Positions 8,200 to 17,692 of a stretch of DNA of 57,144 nucleotides are shown here, piece by piece (positions within the stretch are counted from its first letter, which is position 1; each line of letters opens with the position of its first letter). A program made the position numbers and the translations under genes. Source of the DNA: Aureococcus anophagefferens (lineage: Eukaryota; Sar; Pelagophyceae; Pelagomonadales; Pelagomonadaceae); contig NW_008705600.1 in assembly GCF_000186865.1 (NCBI RefSeq), forward strand, positions 161,065 through 218,208, read 5' to 3'. The notes beneath the pieces were generated by a model, which was not told where the DNA came from, did not search any database, and was given only the letters and a program-made list of their open reading frames with translations.

Positions 8200-9363
8200 A
8201 TGGCTGCCCTCTTCTCCCCCGGCGGGGCGACGAGCCCCTCGTCGGGCCGGACGACGAACGAGATCTCCTACCTCCAGCCCCTGGAGAACCTGACGTCCGA
8301 GCAGCTCATCCAGCTCCTGGAGGAGCGCCACGTGGCCACGGACGACTGCCTCAGCGGCGGCGAGCTGCGGGCCCGCGCGGCCAAGCACAACCTCGGCGGC
8401 ATGCTCCACGTGGGCCAAGCGGCCATCGTCGCCAAGGCGCGGGAGATGCTCGTCGTCATGAGCCGCCTCGACCGCGAGATCGCCTTCCGGCCCGGCTCCG
8501 AGCTCGGGTTGATGCTCGCGCAGGCGAACGAGTGGGCCGTCGTCAAGGCCACGCCCCCGAAGTGGGAGACGAAGGTGCGCGTCGGCGACGCCCTCGCGGC
8601 CGTCAACGACGAGCACGTGCTCCTCCGAACCTACGAGGACATGTTCGCGGCCGTCGTCCGCGCCAAGTCCTCGAAGCTGCCCTACACGCTGACGTTCCGC
8701 CGCGCGCCCTTCCACCGGGGCTGGCTCTACAAGAAGCCCAAGGCCGGCCGGGGCAAGGAGAGCGGCTTCTTCTCCGGCGCCACGGGCTGGAAGAAGCGCT
8801 ATTTCGTGTTGGCCTACGGCGTCTTGGCCTACTACGACGACCGCGCGGAATGCGGCGGCAGGCACAAGGGGTTCTACACGCTCCAGAACTCCAACGACCA
8901 CCAGTGTCTCGTGACGTCGGCGCCGGCGGCGATGATGAACAAGTCCGACAAGGACCCCGGGCTCATGCTCGTCAAGGGCGACGAGCGGCTCGTGCTCAAG
9001 TCCGCGGCGGCGCCGTCGGACGTCCACAACTGGGCCGCGCTGCTCTACCTGGCCATCGCGCACGCCAACGGCGGCAACGACGTCATGCGCGGCGTCGAGA
9101 AGGAGCGCCTCGAGAAGCTCGACCACGCGAAGCGGGCCCGGGCCGCGAAGAAGGGCGAGCCCGCGGCCGCGGCGGCGCCGCCGAAGGCGAGCGACCGCGC
9201 GGCCGCGCCGCTCGTCGTCGACGGCGCCGCGGACTGGAGCCCGGAGGCCGACGACGCCGAGGGCGACGTCCCGTCGCTCCTCGCCGACGCGAGCTCGTCC
9301 ATGTCGAACCTGTCCCTCGCGTCGCCGACGGCCCCGGGCGAGGGCGCCGTGCTTGCATTTTAG
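8200..9363 (+). CDS. SAP-like/PDZ-like/PH domain scaffold protein
   Basis: 387 residues. The first true ATG is at 8200. Residues about 27-60 (LTSEQLIQLLEERHVATDDC) resemble a SAP-type helix-extended-helix. Residues about 85-165 look PDZ-like (SELGLMLAQANEW, VRVGDALAAVNDEHVLLRTY, LPYTLTFRRAPF). Residues about 170-285 form a PH domain (HRGWLYKKPK, GWKKRYFVLAYGVLAYYDD, a long insertion, and the final VHNWAALLYLAIAHANG helix with its conserved Trp). The tail is Lys/Ala-rich, then acidic and Ser-rich. A membrane-associated adaptor binding phosphoinositides is inferred; no enzymatic domain is seen. It lies 120 bp upstream of the myosin gene in the same orientation. Confidence 0.75.
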   Translation: MAALFSPGGATSPSSGRTTNEISYLQPLENLTSEQLIQLLEERHVATDDCLSGGELRARAAKHNLGGMLHVGQAAIVAKAREMLVVMSRLDREIAFRPGSELGLMLAQANEWAVVKATPPKWETKVRVGDALAAVNDEHVLLRTYEDMFAAVVRAKSSKLPYTLTFRRAPFHRGWLYKKPKAGRGKESGFFSGATGWKKRYFVLAYGVLAYYDDRAECGGRHKGFYTLQNSNDHQCLVTSAPAAMMNKSDKDPGLMLVKGDERLVLKSAAAPSDVHNWAALLYLAIAHANGGNDVMRGVEKERLEKLDHAKRARAAKKGEPAAAAAPPKASDRAAAPLVVDGAADWSPEADDAEGDVPSLLADASSSMSNLSLASPTAPGEGAVLAF

Positions 9364-9376
9364 CGGGCCGCGGCGG

Positions 9377-9387
9377 TTATTTAAAAG
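9377..9387 (+). promoter_or_regulatory. TATA-like box upstream of the myosin gene
   Basis: TTATTTAAAAG stands out in a GC-rich 120-bp spacer, about 97 bp before the myosin ATG at 9484. It is the only AT-rich patch in that spacer, so a core-promoter role is plausible. No experimental support is available from sequence alone. Confidence 0.4.
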
Positions 9388-9483
9388 CCTCGCAAACTTG
9401 AAGCTTTCTAGCGGGCGCGGGCAGCCTCTCGATCATCGAGAGCCACAGCCACTGTTGCGTGCGCTCTCGCGCCGCCGAGTGCC

Positions 9484-12400
9484 ATGGCGGCCAAAAAGGG
9501 CGAGAGCGTCTGGCTCTCGGACCCGGAGGAGGGCTTTTTGCCGGCGACGCTGCTGGGCAGCCTCGACGACGCGGGCGCGTCCGTCGAGCTCCCGGACGGG
9601 TCGACGCGCGCCCTGACCGCCGACGAGCGGAGCAAAGCGCACAAGGTCGACGGCGAGAATTTAAGGGCCTGGAGCGACATGCTCAACTTCGGGGACCTGA
9701 GCGAGCCGCCGCTGCTGCACAACCTGCGGCTGCGCTTCGCGGAAGACGAGATCTACACGTCCGTGGGCGACATCCTGGTGGCGCTCAACCCCTTCCAGGC
9801 GCTGCCCATCTACGACGGCGACCGCATCGCGCGCTACATGCAGGGCGGCGCGTCGAACGACGAGAAGCACGTCTTCCTCACGGCCGACGCGGCCTACGGC
9901 GATTTGCGGCGGTCCGGCGGCGACCAGGCCGTGCTCATCTCCGGCGAGTCCGGCGCGGGCAAGACGGAGACGATGAAGCGCGTGCTCCAGTACCTCGCGG
10001 CCTGCAGCGCCGCCGGGCCCGCGGGTCTAGGCGCCGGGGGCCACAGCTCCCTCGAGGACCAGATTCTGGCCACGAACCCTTTGACGGAGGCGTTCGGCAA
10101 CGCGAAGACGGTGCACAACAACAACAGCAGCCGCTTCGGCAAGTGGACGGAGCTGGGCTTCGACGGCAAGGGGTCCATCGTCGGCGCGTCCATCACGAAC
10201 TACCTGCTGGAGAAGGCGCGCGTCGCTTTCCAATCGGACGGCGAGCGGAACTACCACGCGTTCTACCAGGTCGTCGGCGCGGGCGCGACGCCCGGCACGG
10301 AGCGCAAGTCCCTCGAGGAGTTCCGCTACCTCACGCAGTCGTCGGCGAAGACCGTCGAGGGCATCGACGACGCGTCGGACTACGCGGACATGGTGCGGGC
10401 CCTCGAGACGCTCATGCCCGACGTGAAGCGGGACGTCCTCGAGGTGACGACGGCGTGCCTCCACCTCGGGTCCTGCTGCTTCGAGGCCGAGGCCACGGGC
10501 AAGGACATCGGCGAGGCCTGCAAGGTCGTCCGCGACGGCCACTTCGACCACTTCGTGAAACTGTCGAAGTGCGACGCCGACGAGCTCGCGTCGTCGCTGG
10601 TCCAGCGGCGCCTGGGCACGGGCCGGCGGTCCGTCGTCTTCGTCAAGTTCGGCGACGTCGAGGCCGGGGCCGTGCGCGACGCCGTGGCCAAGGGCCTCTA
10701 CGGCGCGCTCTTCGACAACCTGATCACGCGATTGAACGCGTCGCTCGCGCACTCCGGCGCGTCCAACGACGCGAAGAAGGGCCGCGCCATCGGCGTGCTC
10801 GACATCTTCGGCTTCGAGTGCTTCGCCGTCAACTCCTTCGAGCAGCTCTGCATCAACTACTGCAACGAGAAGCTCCAGAACTTCTTCACGCACCACATCT
10901 TCCACGTCGAACAGCAGGCCTACGCGAAGGAGGGCGTCGACGTCTCCGCCATCGAGTTCGTCGACAATTCGAACACTCTAGACACGCTGGACAAGGGCCA
11001 CAAGAGCGTCTACGGCATTTTGGACGAGGAGCTCCACGTGCCGAGGGGTTCGGACGCGGGCTTCCTCGACAAGACGATGGCGGCGTTCGGCGGCAAGAAG
11101 TCGGACAACGTCGTGAAGCGGCCCAAGGGGAGCAAGAGCCGCGACTCCTTCGAGGTCGTCCACTTCGCGGGCACGGTGTGCTACCTGACGACGGGCTTTT
11201 TAGAAAAGAACCGCGACGAGGTGCCGCCGGACGCCGTCGAGGCGTTGACCGCTTCCAAATCACCCTTCATCTCCCAGCTCTTCGCCCGCGGGGGCCCGCC
11301 CGACGGCTCGCCGAAGCGCGACCGGGCGTCGTCGTCGGGGGGCAAGAAGCTGAGCCTGGGCGCGCAGTTCCGGAACCAGCTGCATCAATTGACGGACCGC
11401 ATGCGCGAGTGCGCGCCCCACTTCGTGCGGTGCGTCAAGACGAACAAGCCGAAGAAGCCGAGCCTCTTCGAGGGGAACCTGGTGCTGCGGCAGCTGCGCT
11501 ACTCGGGGCTCCTCGAGGTCTGCCGCGTGCGCCGCGCGGGCTTCCCCTGGCGGCTGCCGCGCGACGGTTTCGTGCGGTCCTACGGCGTGCTGGCGCCGCT
11601 GCTGCGGAACACGCCGAAGATGAGCCCCGAGGCGCTCTTCGCCGTCGTGGCGCCGAAGCTCGGCGACGGCCAGATGGCCCTGGGGAAGACGACGATCTTC
11701 TTGAAGTCGAAGCGGGACCTCGACGACGTGTTGGACGAGCTCTCGTCAACTTCCGGAAGCGCGTGCGCGACTTCTGCCTGAGCCGCGTCCGGAAGATGAC
11801 CTGGACGAAGATCTTCAGGCTCTTCAAGGACGTCCGGGTCGCGCTCGAGGAGGAGGACGCCTTCGTGTTGGACGGTGCGGTGAAGAAGTTCCCCAAGCTC
11901 CTCCCCTTCAAGGGCGCGCCGAAGCACGCGCTCGTCGTCAAGGCCACCAAAAAGGTCGGCGAGCTGCAGAAGGAGCTCGCCGTCTGCCGCGAGATCGAGG
12001 CCGTCGTCGACGGCGGCGACGAGAAGGCGATCAAGGCCGTCGTCGCCAAGTACGGCCAGGGCGACGTGCCCAAGGGCCGCCGCGGCGCCGTCGCACACGC
12101 GCGCAAGGTCCTCGCGAGCCTCGAGGAGGAGGCGCGGCTCCTCAAGGCCGCGGCGGACGCGCTCGCCGCGGCCGACGGCGCCGGGGCCAAGGCCGCGTGC
12201 GACGCGCTCCGGGATTTGGCCGAGGCCTGCGGCCGGTCCGCGTCGCCGACGCTGAAAGCGCTCGACAGGGCGCTGCGCGCGCTCGACGCGCTCCAGAAAG
12301 CGCTCGAGGACGAGACGTCCTCGGCGGACGACGTCGCGAAAGCCGCGGCCGCGGAGGGGCTGCGGCCGTCGCCGCTCGCGGACTGCGCCAAGTGCGCCCT

Positions 12401-15400
12401 CGCCGCGCGGCGGCACCTCGACCCGGCGACGGCCGTGGACCTCGCGGCGGCGGCGACGACGAGCGCCGCGGCGGCCGCCGCCGCGAAGCGGCTCCCCGAA
12501 GGCTCGAAGCCCCTCGGGTTTTTGGCGAAATCAAACGCGGCGCTCGCGGCGCTCGCGGGGCTCGAGGCCGTCGTGGAAAAGGCGACGTCGCCGGACGCGG
12601 ACCCCGACGCCATCCAGGCACCGCTCGACGCCGCGCTCCGCGCGGCGCGGAGCGCGGGCTTCGAGGACGACGTCGAACCCTTGGTGCGCGAGGCCGCGGC
12701 GCTCGCGCGGCGCCTCGGCGGCATGGCCGACGCCATGGGCGCGCTCGAGGCCGTCCTGCGGCGGGACGACGCCACCGTCGAGGACCTCGAGCGGGCGCTG
12801 GACGCCGCGCGCGCCGCGGGCGCGGAGGCCACGAAGCCGTACCTCCGGGGCCGCGCGCGCGCGGACCTGCTCCTCGCCGTCGACGCCGCGAAGCGGTCCG
12901 GCGCCTGCGACGGCTCCGACGTGCCCCGCAAGGGCGACGAGGACGAGTTGGCCAAGGCCTGGCCCAAGGTCGGCTTCAACCTCGTCGCGGCCGCGGAGAA
13001 AACTTTATCGCTCGACGCCGGCGACGTCGACGCCGCGGGCTTCAAGGCCGAGGGCGACCGCGTTTTGAAAAAAGCGAAAGCCCACGAGAACGCGCACCGC
13101 GCGGCGCGCGACTTGGACGTGGCCGCGCTGGGCCGCAATTTGCGTCTCGCGCGCGAGGCCGCCGTGCCGCCGCGGTTCCTGCGCTCCGCGGACGCGCAGC
13201 GCGCGCTCCTGCAGCACGCCGCGACGCTGTTGGGCGGCTCTCTGGGCGAGCGCGCGGCGGACCCGGACGCTTTTTTGAACTCGGAGGACGCGCCGCCGCT
13301 CGACGCGCACGCGTACGACAACGTCGCGAAAGCCGTCGACGACTGCGCGGCGTGCGGCGCGGCGGCGACGCCGGCGCACGCGCTGGGCGTGGCGCTCCGC
13401 GACGGGCCCCTGAAGGCGCTCCGGGCGGCCAAGGCGGGCGTCGACGACGCGGGCGTCTGTCTGCGGGTGGCTCTGGAGCCGTTCCACCTCGGCGACGACG
13501 GCTGGCCCAGCGGCGCGGAGGAGGCGTTGGCGTCGGCCTGCGACGGTTTGGAGCGCGCGCTCGCGGACGCGGCGGCCGCGGGCGCGCCCGTCGCCGGCGG
13601 CGACGACGCCCTCGAGGCCGCGCGGGACCGCGCGGCGAAGTTGCGGGCCGTGTCGGCGGCCGCGCGGGCCGCGCTCGCGAGCGCGGAGGTGCTCGACCGG
13701 GCCTGCGACGTGTCGCGCAAGGCGCCCGCGTCGCCGGAGAGCAAGCGCCGCCGGGAGCCGTCGCTCGCGGAGGCGCTCGCCGAGGCCGTCGCGGCCTGCG
13801 AGGCGGACCCGGAGCTCCGGGACGTCCGCGATGTCCGCTGCGCGCGGCGCCTCGCGGACGGGCTCGCGGCGCTCGAGGCCGTCGCGCGCAAGTGCGTCGA
13901 GGGCGCGACGGCGTCGAGCGCCGACGCGTCCGCGGAGCTCGAGGCGGCCATGGCCCGGGCGCTCGACGAGGCGCTCGCGCGCGCGCCGCGGGGCGCGGAC
14001 GTCGACGGCTGCCGGAAGGCGACCCAGAAGCCCCTGGACGCGAAGAAGCGCGCGGACCGCTGCCGTGTCGAGCTCGGGTCCCTCGGCCAGCACCTGGCGA
14101 AGCTCACGGGCAGCGGCACGAAGGCCATCTCCGACGCGGCCGCGCGCGCGGCCGCGTCTTTGTCGTACGCGGCGAACTGCGGCTTCGACGATCGCTGCGC
14201 GGAGTACGCGGCCGTCGAGGAGCACGTGCACCGGCTCCGGCGCTGCGACGACGCGGGGTCCGCCGTCGTCGAGTGCGAGCGCCGCGGGGATCTCGCGGGG
14301 CTGGCCGTGGCGCTGCGGCGCTGCGACGTCTTGGGGCTCACGGAGGAGAACTGCGTCGATTTGCGCGGCGCGAGGAAAGCTTTGGAAGACATGGAGTCGT
14401 GCGCGGCGTGCGCGGAGCAGTTGGAGCGCGCGCTCCAGCGGCCCCACAGCGACCCGACGACGCTGGCCAAGGTCTTGGAGGACGCCGCGTCCCTGAAGCT
14501 CAACGTGTCGCGCGACTTCGCGGAGAAGGGCGTCGCGGCTNTGCGGTTCGCGCGGACGCGCGTCGCGCTCGAGTGCCTCGCGACGGAGGCCATCGACGAG
14601 CAGGACGTCGGCGCGCTGCGGGACGTCGCCGCGCGGGCGACGCGCATGGGTCTACTCGAGGAGACGCCCGACGCGCCGCGGCACCGCACGAACTCGAGCG
14701 GCCACCTCGTGCTCGAGCAGCCCAGGAAGGTCGACGTCGGGGTCCCCTCGCGGCACCTGCGGCCCACGCGGTTGGGCCTCGACGACGATTTGGACGAGAT
14801 GGGCTCGGCGGCGACGGACGCGACGACGTGGCGCGGCTGGGGCGCCGTCGTGCGGGCGCTGCGGGATTTAGAGGCCCAGGCCGCGCTGAAGAAGGCGGAC
14901 CCGACAAAATCCGCGGACATGTTCGTGCCGTCGCGCGAGCCCGGCGGCGCGAAGCTGAAGCTCACGGTGAAGCGCACGACGACGGCCGTGGGCCGGTCGT
15001 CCGTGCTGTCCCTGGGCGAGTCCGTCCACCTGAAGTACGTCGCGTGCGCCGTGTCGTCGGCCGGAAGCGTCAAGGTGAAATTGGACGACGGCGCGTTCCG
15101 CGGCGACCGCTCGTCCGCGCACCACGGGATGACGCTCGCGGGCGCGCGGACCATGGGCGTCGTGCTCAAGGAGACGTGGCGGTCCCACGGCCCCGTCGCG
15201 GCGCTCGTCGACGACCTGTTGGATCGGCTCCGGCTCCCGCGGAGCGAGCGCGCCTGGCGCGAGCTCGCGGAACTGCTGAACGTCGCGGAGCTCGGCTGCT
15301 TCTACGCGGACCCGCGGGGCACGGAGCAGCTCGACGGCGTCACCGTGCCCGAGGCGGAGCGCTGCGTCGACTCGCGCGAGCGGCGCCGCGCGGCGCTCGA

Positions 15401-15668
15401 CGCGTCCGTCGACGCCTTCGTCGACGTCCTGGGGTCCCTCGCGGCGAACGCGCCCCAGTCCTACGGCCGCGGGCCCGACGACTCGCCCCGGGGGTCCTCC
15501 GTCGACGGGCCGGCGTCGACGGACGCGGGCGACGACGACGACGACCTCCCGCCGGGCTGGGAGCGGAAGGTCTCCAAGTCCAAGGGCGGCCGGGTCTACT
15601 ACGTCCACCGCGAGAGCCGCAAGACCCGGTGGCGCAAGCCCAAGCGCGCCGCCGTGGACGCGGAGTAA
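9484..15668 (+). CDS. Myosin heavy chain with long Ala-rich helical tail and C-terminal WW domain; apparent frameshift
   Basis: The motor starts at ATG 9484. It contains the P-loop GESGAGKTE (about residue 153), switch I NNNSSRFGKW, switch II LDIFGFE (about residue 438), the relay segment and the converter with TTIFLKSKRDL. Near 11742 the motor frame runs into a nearby stop, while the tail continues in another frame with NFRKRVRDFCLSRV. The site reads CTCTCGTC; one fewer TC would join them. This looks like an assembly indel or a disabling mutation. The tail (about 1,300 residues) consists of degenerate helical repeats with AL-x-AAR patterns. At the end, LPPGWERKVSKSKGGRVYYV followed by RKTRWRKP is a WW domain. 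Total length would be about 2,060 residues. Base 14541 is an N. An unconventional cargo-carrying actin motor is inferred. Confidence 0.85.
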
Positions 15669-16300
15669 GGGGTCTTGGGGGTAGGGTCTGTTCTTAGGTG
15701 TTGTCCATGGGACAAGAAGGAGGCGACGACGCCGCAGGCGTCGTCCGGCGCGCGCCGGCCAAATTTGGCCTCGAAGAACTTGGGCAGGAGGTTGGCATAC
15801 ACGCGGCGGTGAATCTTTTTGAACGCGTCGTAGCCGCCGGCCTCGGCGACCTTGTCGTGGAAACGCCAGGCGGACGCATTAAAATTGTTGCGTTCGATCA
15901 TCACTTCGATGTCACGGTGCTGGAGCGTCGTGACGATGGCCGCGCCGTGCTGGAGCAGCAGAGCGAGGACGCGTCGATGACCGCTACCAAGAGCCTGAGC
16001 ATAGGGAGACTGCCCGAGATTTGGATCGGCGCCCGCTGCGAGAAGCATTTTCAACATCGCAGCATCTTCATGGTAAGCTGCGGTGAAAAGAGGTGTCCAT
16101 CCATCCGTGTCCATCTTATCCACGTCTGCGCCCGCATCCACGAGTACTCGGACGACGTCCGCGTGGCCACTCACAACTGCATAGTGAAGCGCCGTCCAAA
16201 GAGCAGAACCCGTTTTAGCATCGACGTCTGCGCCCCCGGCTAGGAGCGCGACGACTTCGCTCACGCGCCCTTTTTGAGCCGCGACGTGCAAGGGAGCCAT
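15599..16300 (-). CDS. Ankyrin-repeat protein
   Basis: 233 residues from ATG 16300. At least three ankyrin repeats occupy residues 1-110 (MAPLHVAAQKGRVSEVVALL, WTALHYAVVSGHADVVRVLV, DGWTPLFTAAYHEDAAMLKM). A helical segment follows (FKKIHRRVYANLLPKFFEAK) and a common algal ankyrin-family ending (DDACGVVASFLSHG). The ORF runs about 70 bp into the 3' end of the convergent myosin gene, so the last 25 or so residues may be artefactual or come from an unrecognised intron. Repeats appear incomplete at the N-terminus, so an upstream exon is possible. The partner protein is unknown. Confidence 0.7.
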   Translation of the reverse strand: MAPLHVAAQKGRVSEVVALLAGGADVDAKTGSALWTALHYAVVSGHADVVRVLVDAGADVDKMDTDGWTPLFTAAYHEDAAMLKMLLAAGADPNLGQSPYAQALGSGHRRVLALLLQHGAAIVTTLQHRDIEVMIERNNFNASAWRFHDKVAEAGGYDAFKKIHRRVYANLLPKFFEAKFGRRAPDDACGVVASFLSHGQHLRTDPTPKTPYSASTAARLGLRHRVLRLSRWT

Positions 16301-16497
16301 ACCGCGCCGCTGTCGCCTTCCCAAACTGACCTAGAGCGCGCTTGCTACGGCTCGAGTCTCCATCGGCTGCTCGGTCTGAGGCACCATTCAACAAAAAGAG
16401 CACCATTTACCTGGGCCTGGCTGTCGACCGCGCCGGCGTCTGGAGCAACCGTGGATCGGCGCGGCGGATCTCGCGACGGGCCCGAAGCTCAAACAAA

Positions 16498-17211
16498 ATG
16501 GCCAAGGCGAAGAAGAAGTCCGGCAAGATCGACGTCGCGTCGCTCCTGAAGAAGCAGAGCCGGAACCTCGCCGCCGTCTACGAGGTGCGCGACGACGCCG
16601 ACACGTCCGGCGACCCGGGCGAGCTCGCGAAGGAGTGCACCGTCGGCGCGGTCCTCGGCGCCAAGGTGACGAAGGGCTTCGAGGTGGACGGATCCACGGT
16701 GCGCTTCGACGGCACCGTCGTCGAGCTGTGGCTCGACGACGACCTGAAGACCGTCGCCCACGTGATTTACGACGACGGCGACGAGGAGGACCTGTACCTC
16801 TCGCAGATCACGTCGAAGCGGGCGCCGCCGCGGAAGCGCGCGAAGGTCGGCCGGCCGCCGTCGGCCGCGTCGCCCGCGGGCAGCGGCGGCGAGCCCGGCG
16901 CGGCGACGCCGCCGTCCGCGGACGAGGCCGGCGACTCGCGCGCGTTTCCCGCGGCGCCCGCGGCGCCCGTGGACGCCCGGCCCTGGCAGAAGAGCGGCAG
17001 CGGCTGGATCGGCGTCCGCTGCGCCATGGGCCTCCGGTCCGACGAGACGGGCGACGTCGAGGCGTGGCTCTCCGCGGCCGACTCCTCGTACAAGGACGAG
17101 TTCGGCCACAGCGCGCCGCTCTGGCGCGTCCGCGGGCCCCGGGGCACGACGGCCATCCTCGAGCTCAACGAGCTCAAGTGCTGCGTCGACACGCAGAGCC
17201 CGCGGGCCTAG
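16498..17211 (+). CDS. Tudor-like domain protein
   Basis: 237 residues from the ATG in AAACAAAATGG. A longer upstream ORF exists, but its N-terminus lacks coding character. The basic start MAKAKKKSGKIDVASLLKKQ is followed by residues about 45-105 with a Tudor-like core: VDGSTVRFDGTVVELWLDDD, then AHVIYDDGDEEDLYLSQI. This resembles the Tudor domains of plant PTM/DIR17-type and other chromatin proteins, where the acidic DGD-EDL strand is typical. A basic patch (KRAPPRKRAKVGRPP) resembles an AT-hook or nuclear-localisation signal. The C-terminal part (WIGVRCAMGLRSDETGDVEA) is not recognised. A nuclear chromatin-reader role is inferred. It is divergent from the ankyrin gene. Confidence 0.65.
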   Translation: MAKAKKKSGKIDVASLLKKQSRNLAAVYEVRDDADTSGDPGELAKECTVGAVLGAKVTKGFEVDGSTVRFDGTVVELWLDDDLKTVAHVIYDDGDEEDLYLSQITSKRAPPRKRAKVGRPPSAASPAGSGGEPGAATPPSADEAGDSRAFPAAPAAPVDARPWQKSGSGWIGVRCAMGLRSDETGDVEAWLSAADSSYKDEFGHSAPLWRVRGPRGTTAILELNELKCCVDTQSPRA

Positions 17212-17223
17212 CGCGCGCGCGGC

Positions 17224-17628
17224 CTAGCCAGTGAAAGCTACCGTCGCTTGTACGCGCCNNNNNNNNNNNNNNNNNNNNNNNNNNNNNNNNNNNNNNNNNN
17301 NNNNNNNNGAGGCGCGCGCCGTCGAGGCCCGCGCGTCGTAGGCTTCGCCGCCGTCGGGCAGGGCGTTCCGGAGGTCGGGCAGGGGTTGGCCGCCGCCGTC
17401 GAGCGCCGCGACGGGCGGGCTCAGGAAGAGCGCGAGGTTGCGGAAGACGTGCTCGACGCCCTTCGCGCCGCCGCCGTCGAGCTCGGCGAGCATCTTCTCC
17501 AGGAAGACGCCGACGTAGGCCCGCACGACCCGGTCCTCGTTCGCGTAGGGATGGCACCGGAACGATTCGCAGCGTTCGGAGGCCCATGCCAGAGCCATAA
17601 TATAGCTGCCCCCGTAATAAGTCTGCAC
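17224..17628 (-). CDS. Partial hypothetical protein interrupted by an assembly gap
   Basis: The minus-strand frame from 17628 reads MALAWASERCESFRCHPYAN, then VVRAYVGVFLEKMLAELDGG and VEHVFRNLALFLSPPVAALD before entering the 50-N gap. Residues after the gap (ATVAFTG, stop at 17224) may belong to it or not. The helical, Leu-rich central part has good coding character, but I do not recognise the family. The start is uncertain: an in-frame ATG at 17628 precedes the stronger-looking one at the MALAW residue. It begins about 65 bp from the divergent CbxX-like gene. Confidence 0.45.
   Translation of the reverse strand: MQTYYGGSYIMALAWASERCESFRCHPYANEDRVVRAYVGVFLEKMLAELDGGGAKGVEHVFRNLALFLSPPVAALDGGGQPLPDLRNALPDGGEAYDARASTARAXXXXXXXXXXXXXXXXXXRVQATVAFTG
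17259..17308. other. Assembly gap (50 N)
   Basis: Fifty consecutive N bases, a round number that suggests a gap of unknown true size. It removes the 3' part of the minus-strand gene on its right. Confidence 0.99.
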
Positions 17629-17692
17629 GCGCCGTGCACGTTGAGGCGGAGCCCGTTAAAAACCCGTAGAGGCTGCCCGACCCGCGCCAGCC

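Noticed and set aside
11435..15169. Long minus-strand ORF opposite the myosin tail
   Set aside because: Ser/Ala/Arg-rich antisense shadow of a helical, Ala/Asp-rich coding strand, with no recognisable domain.
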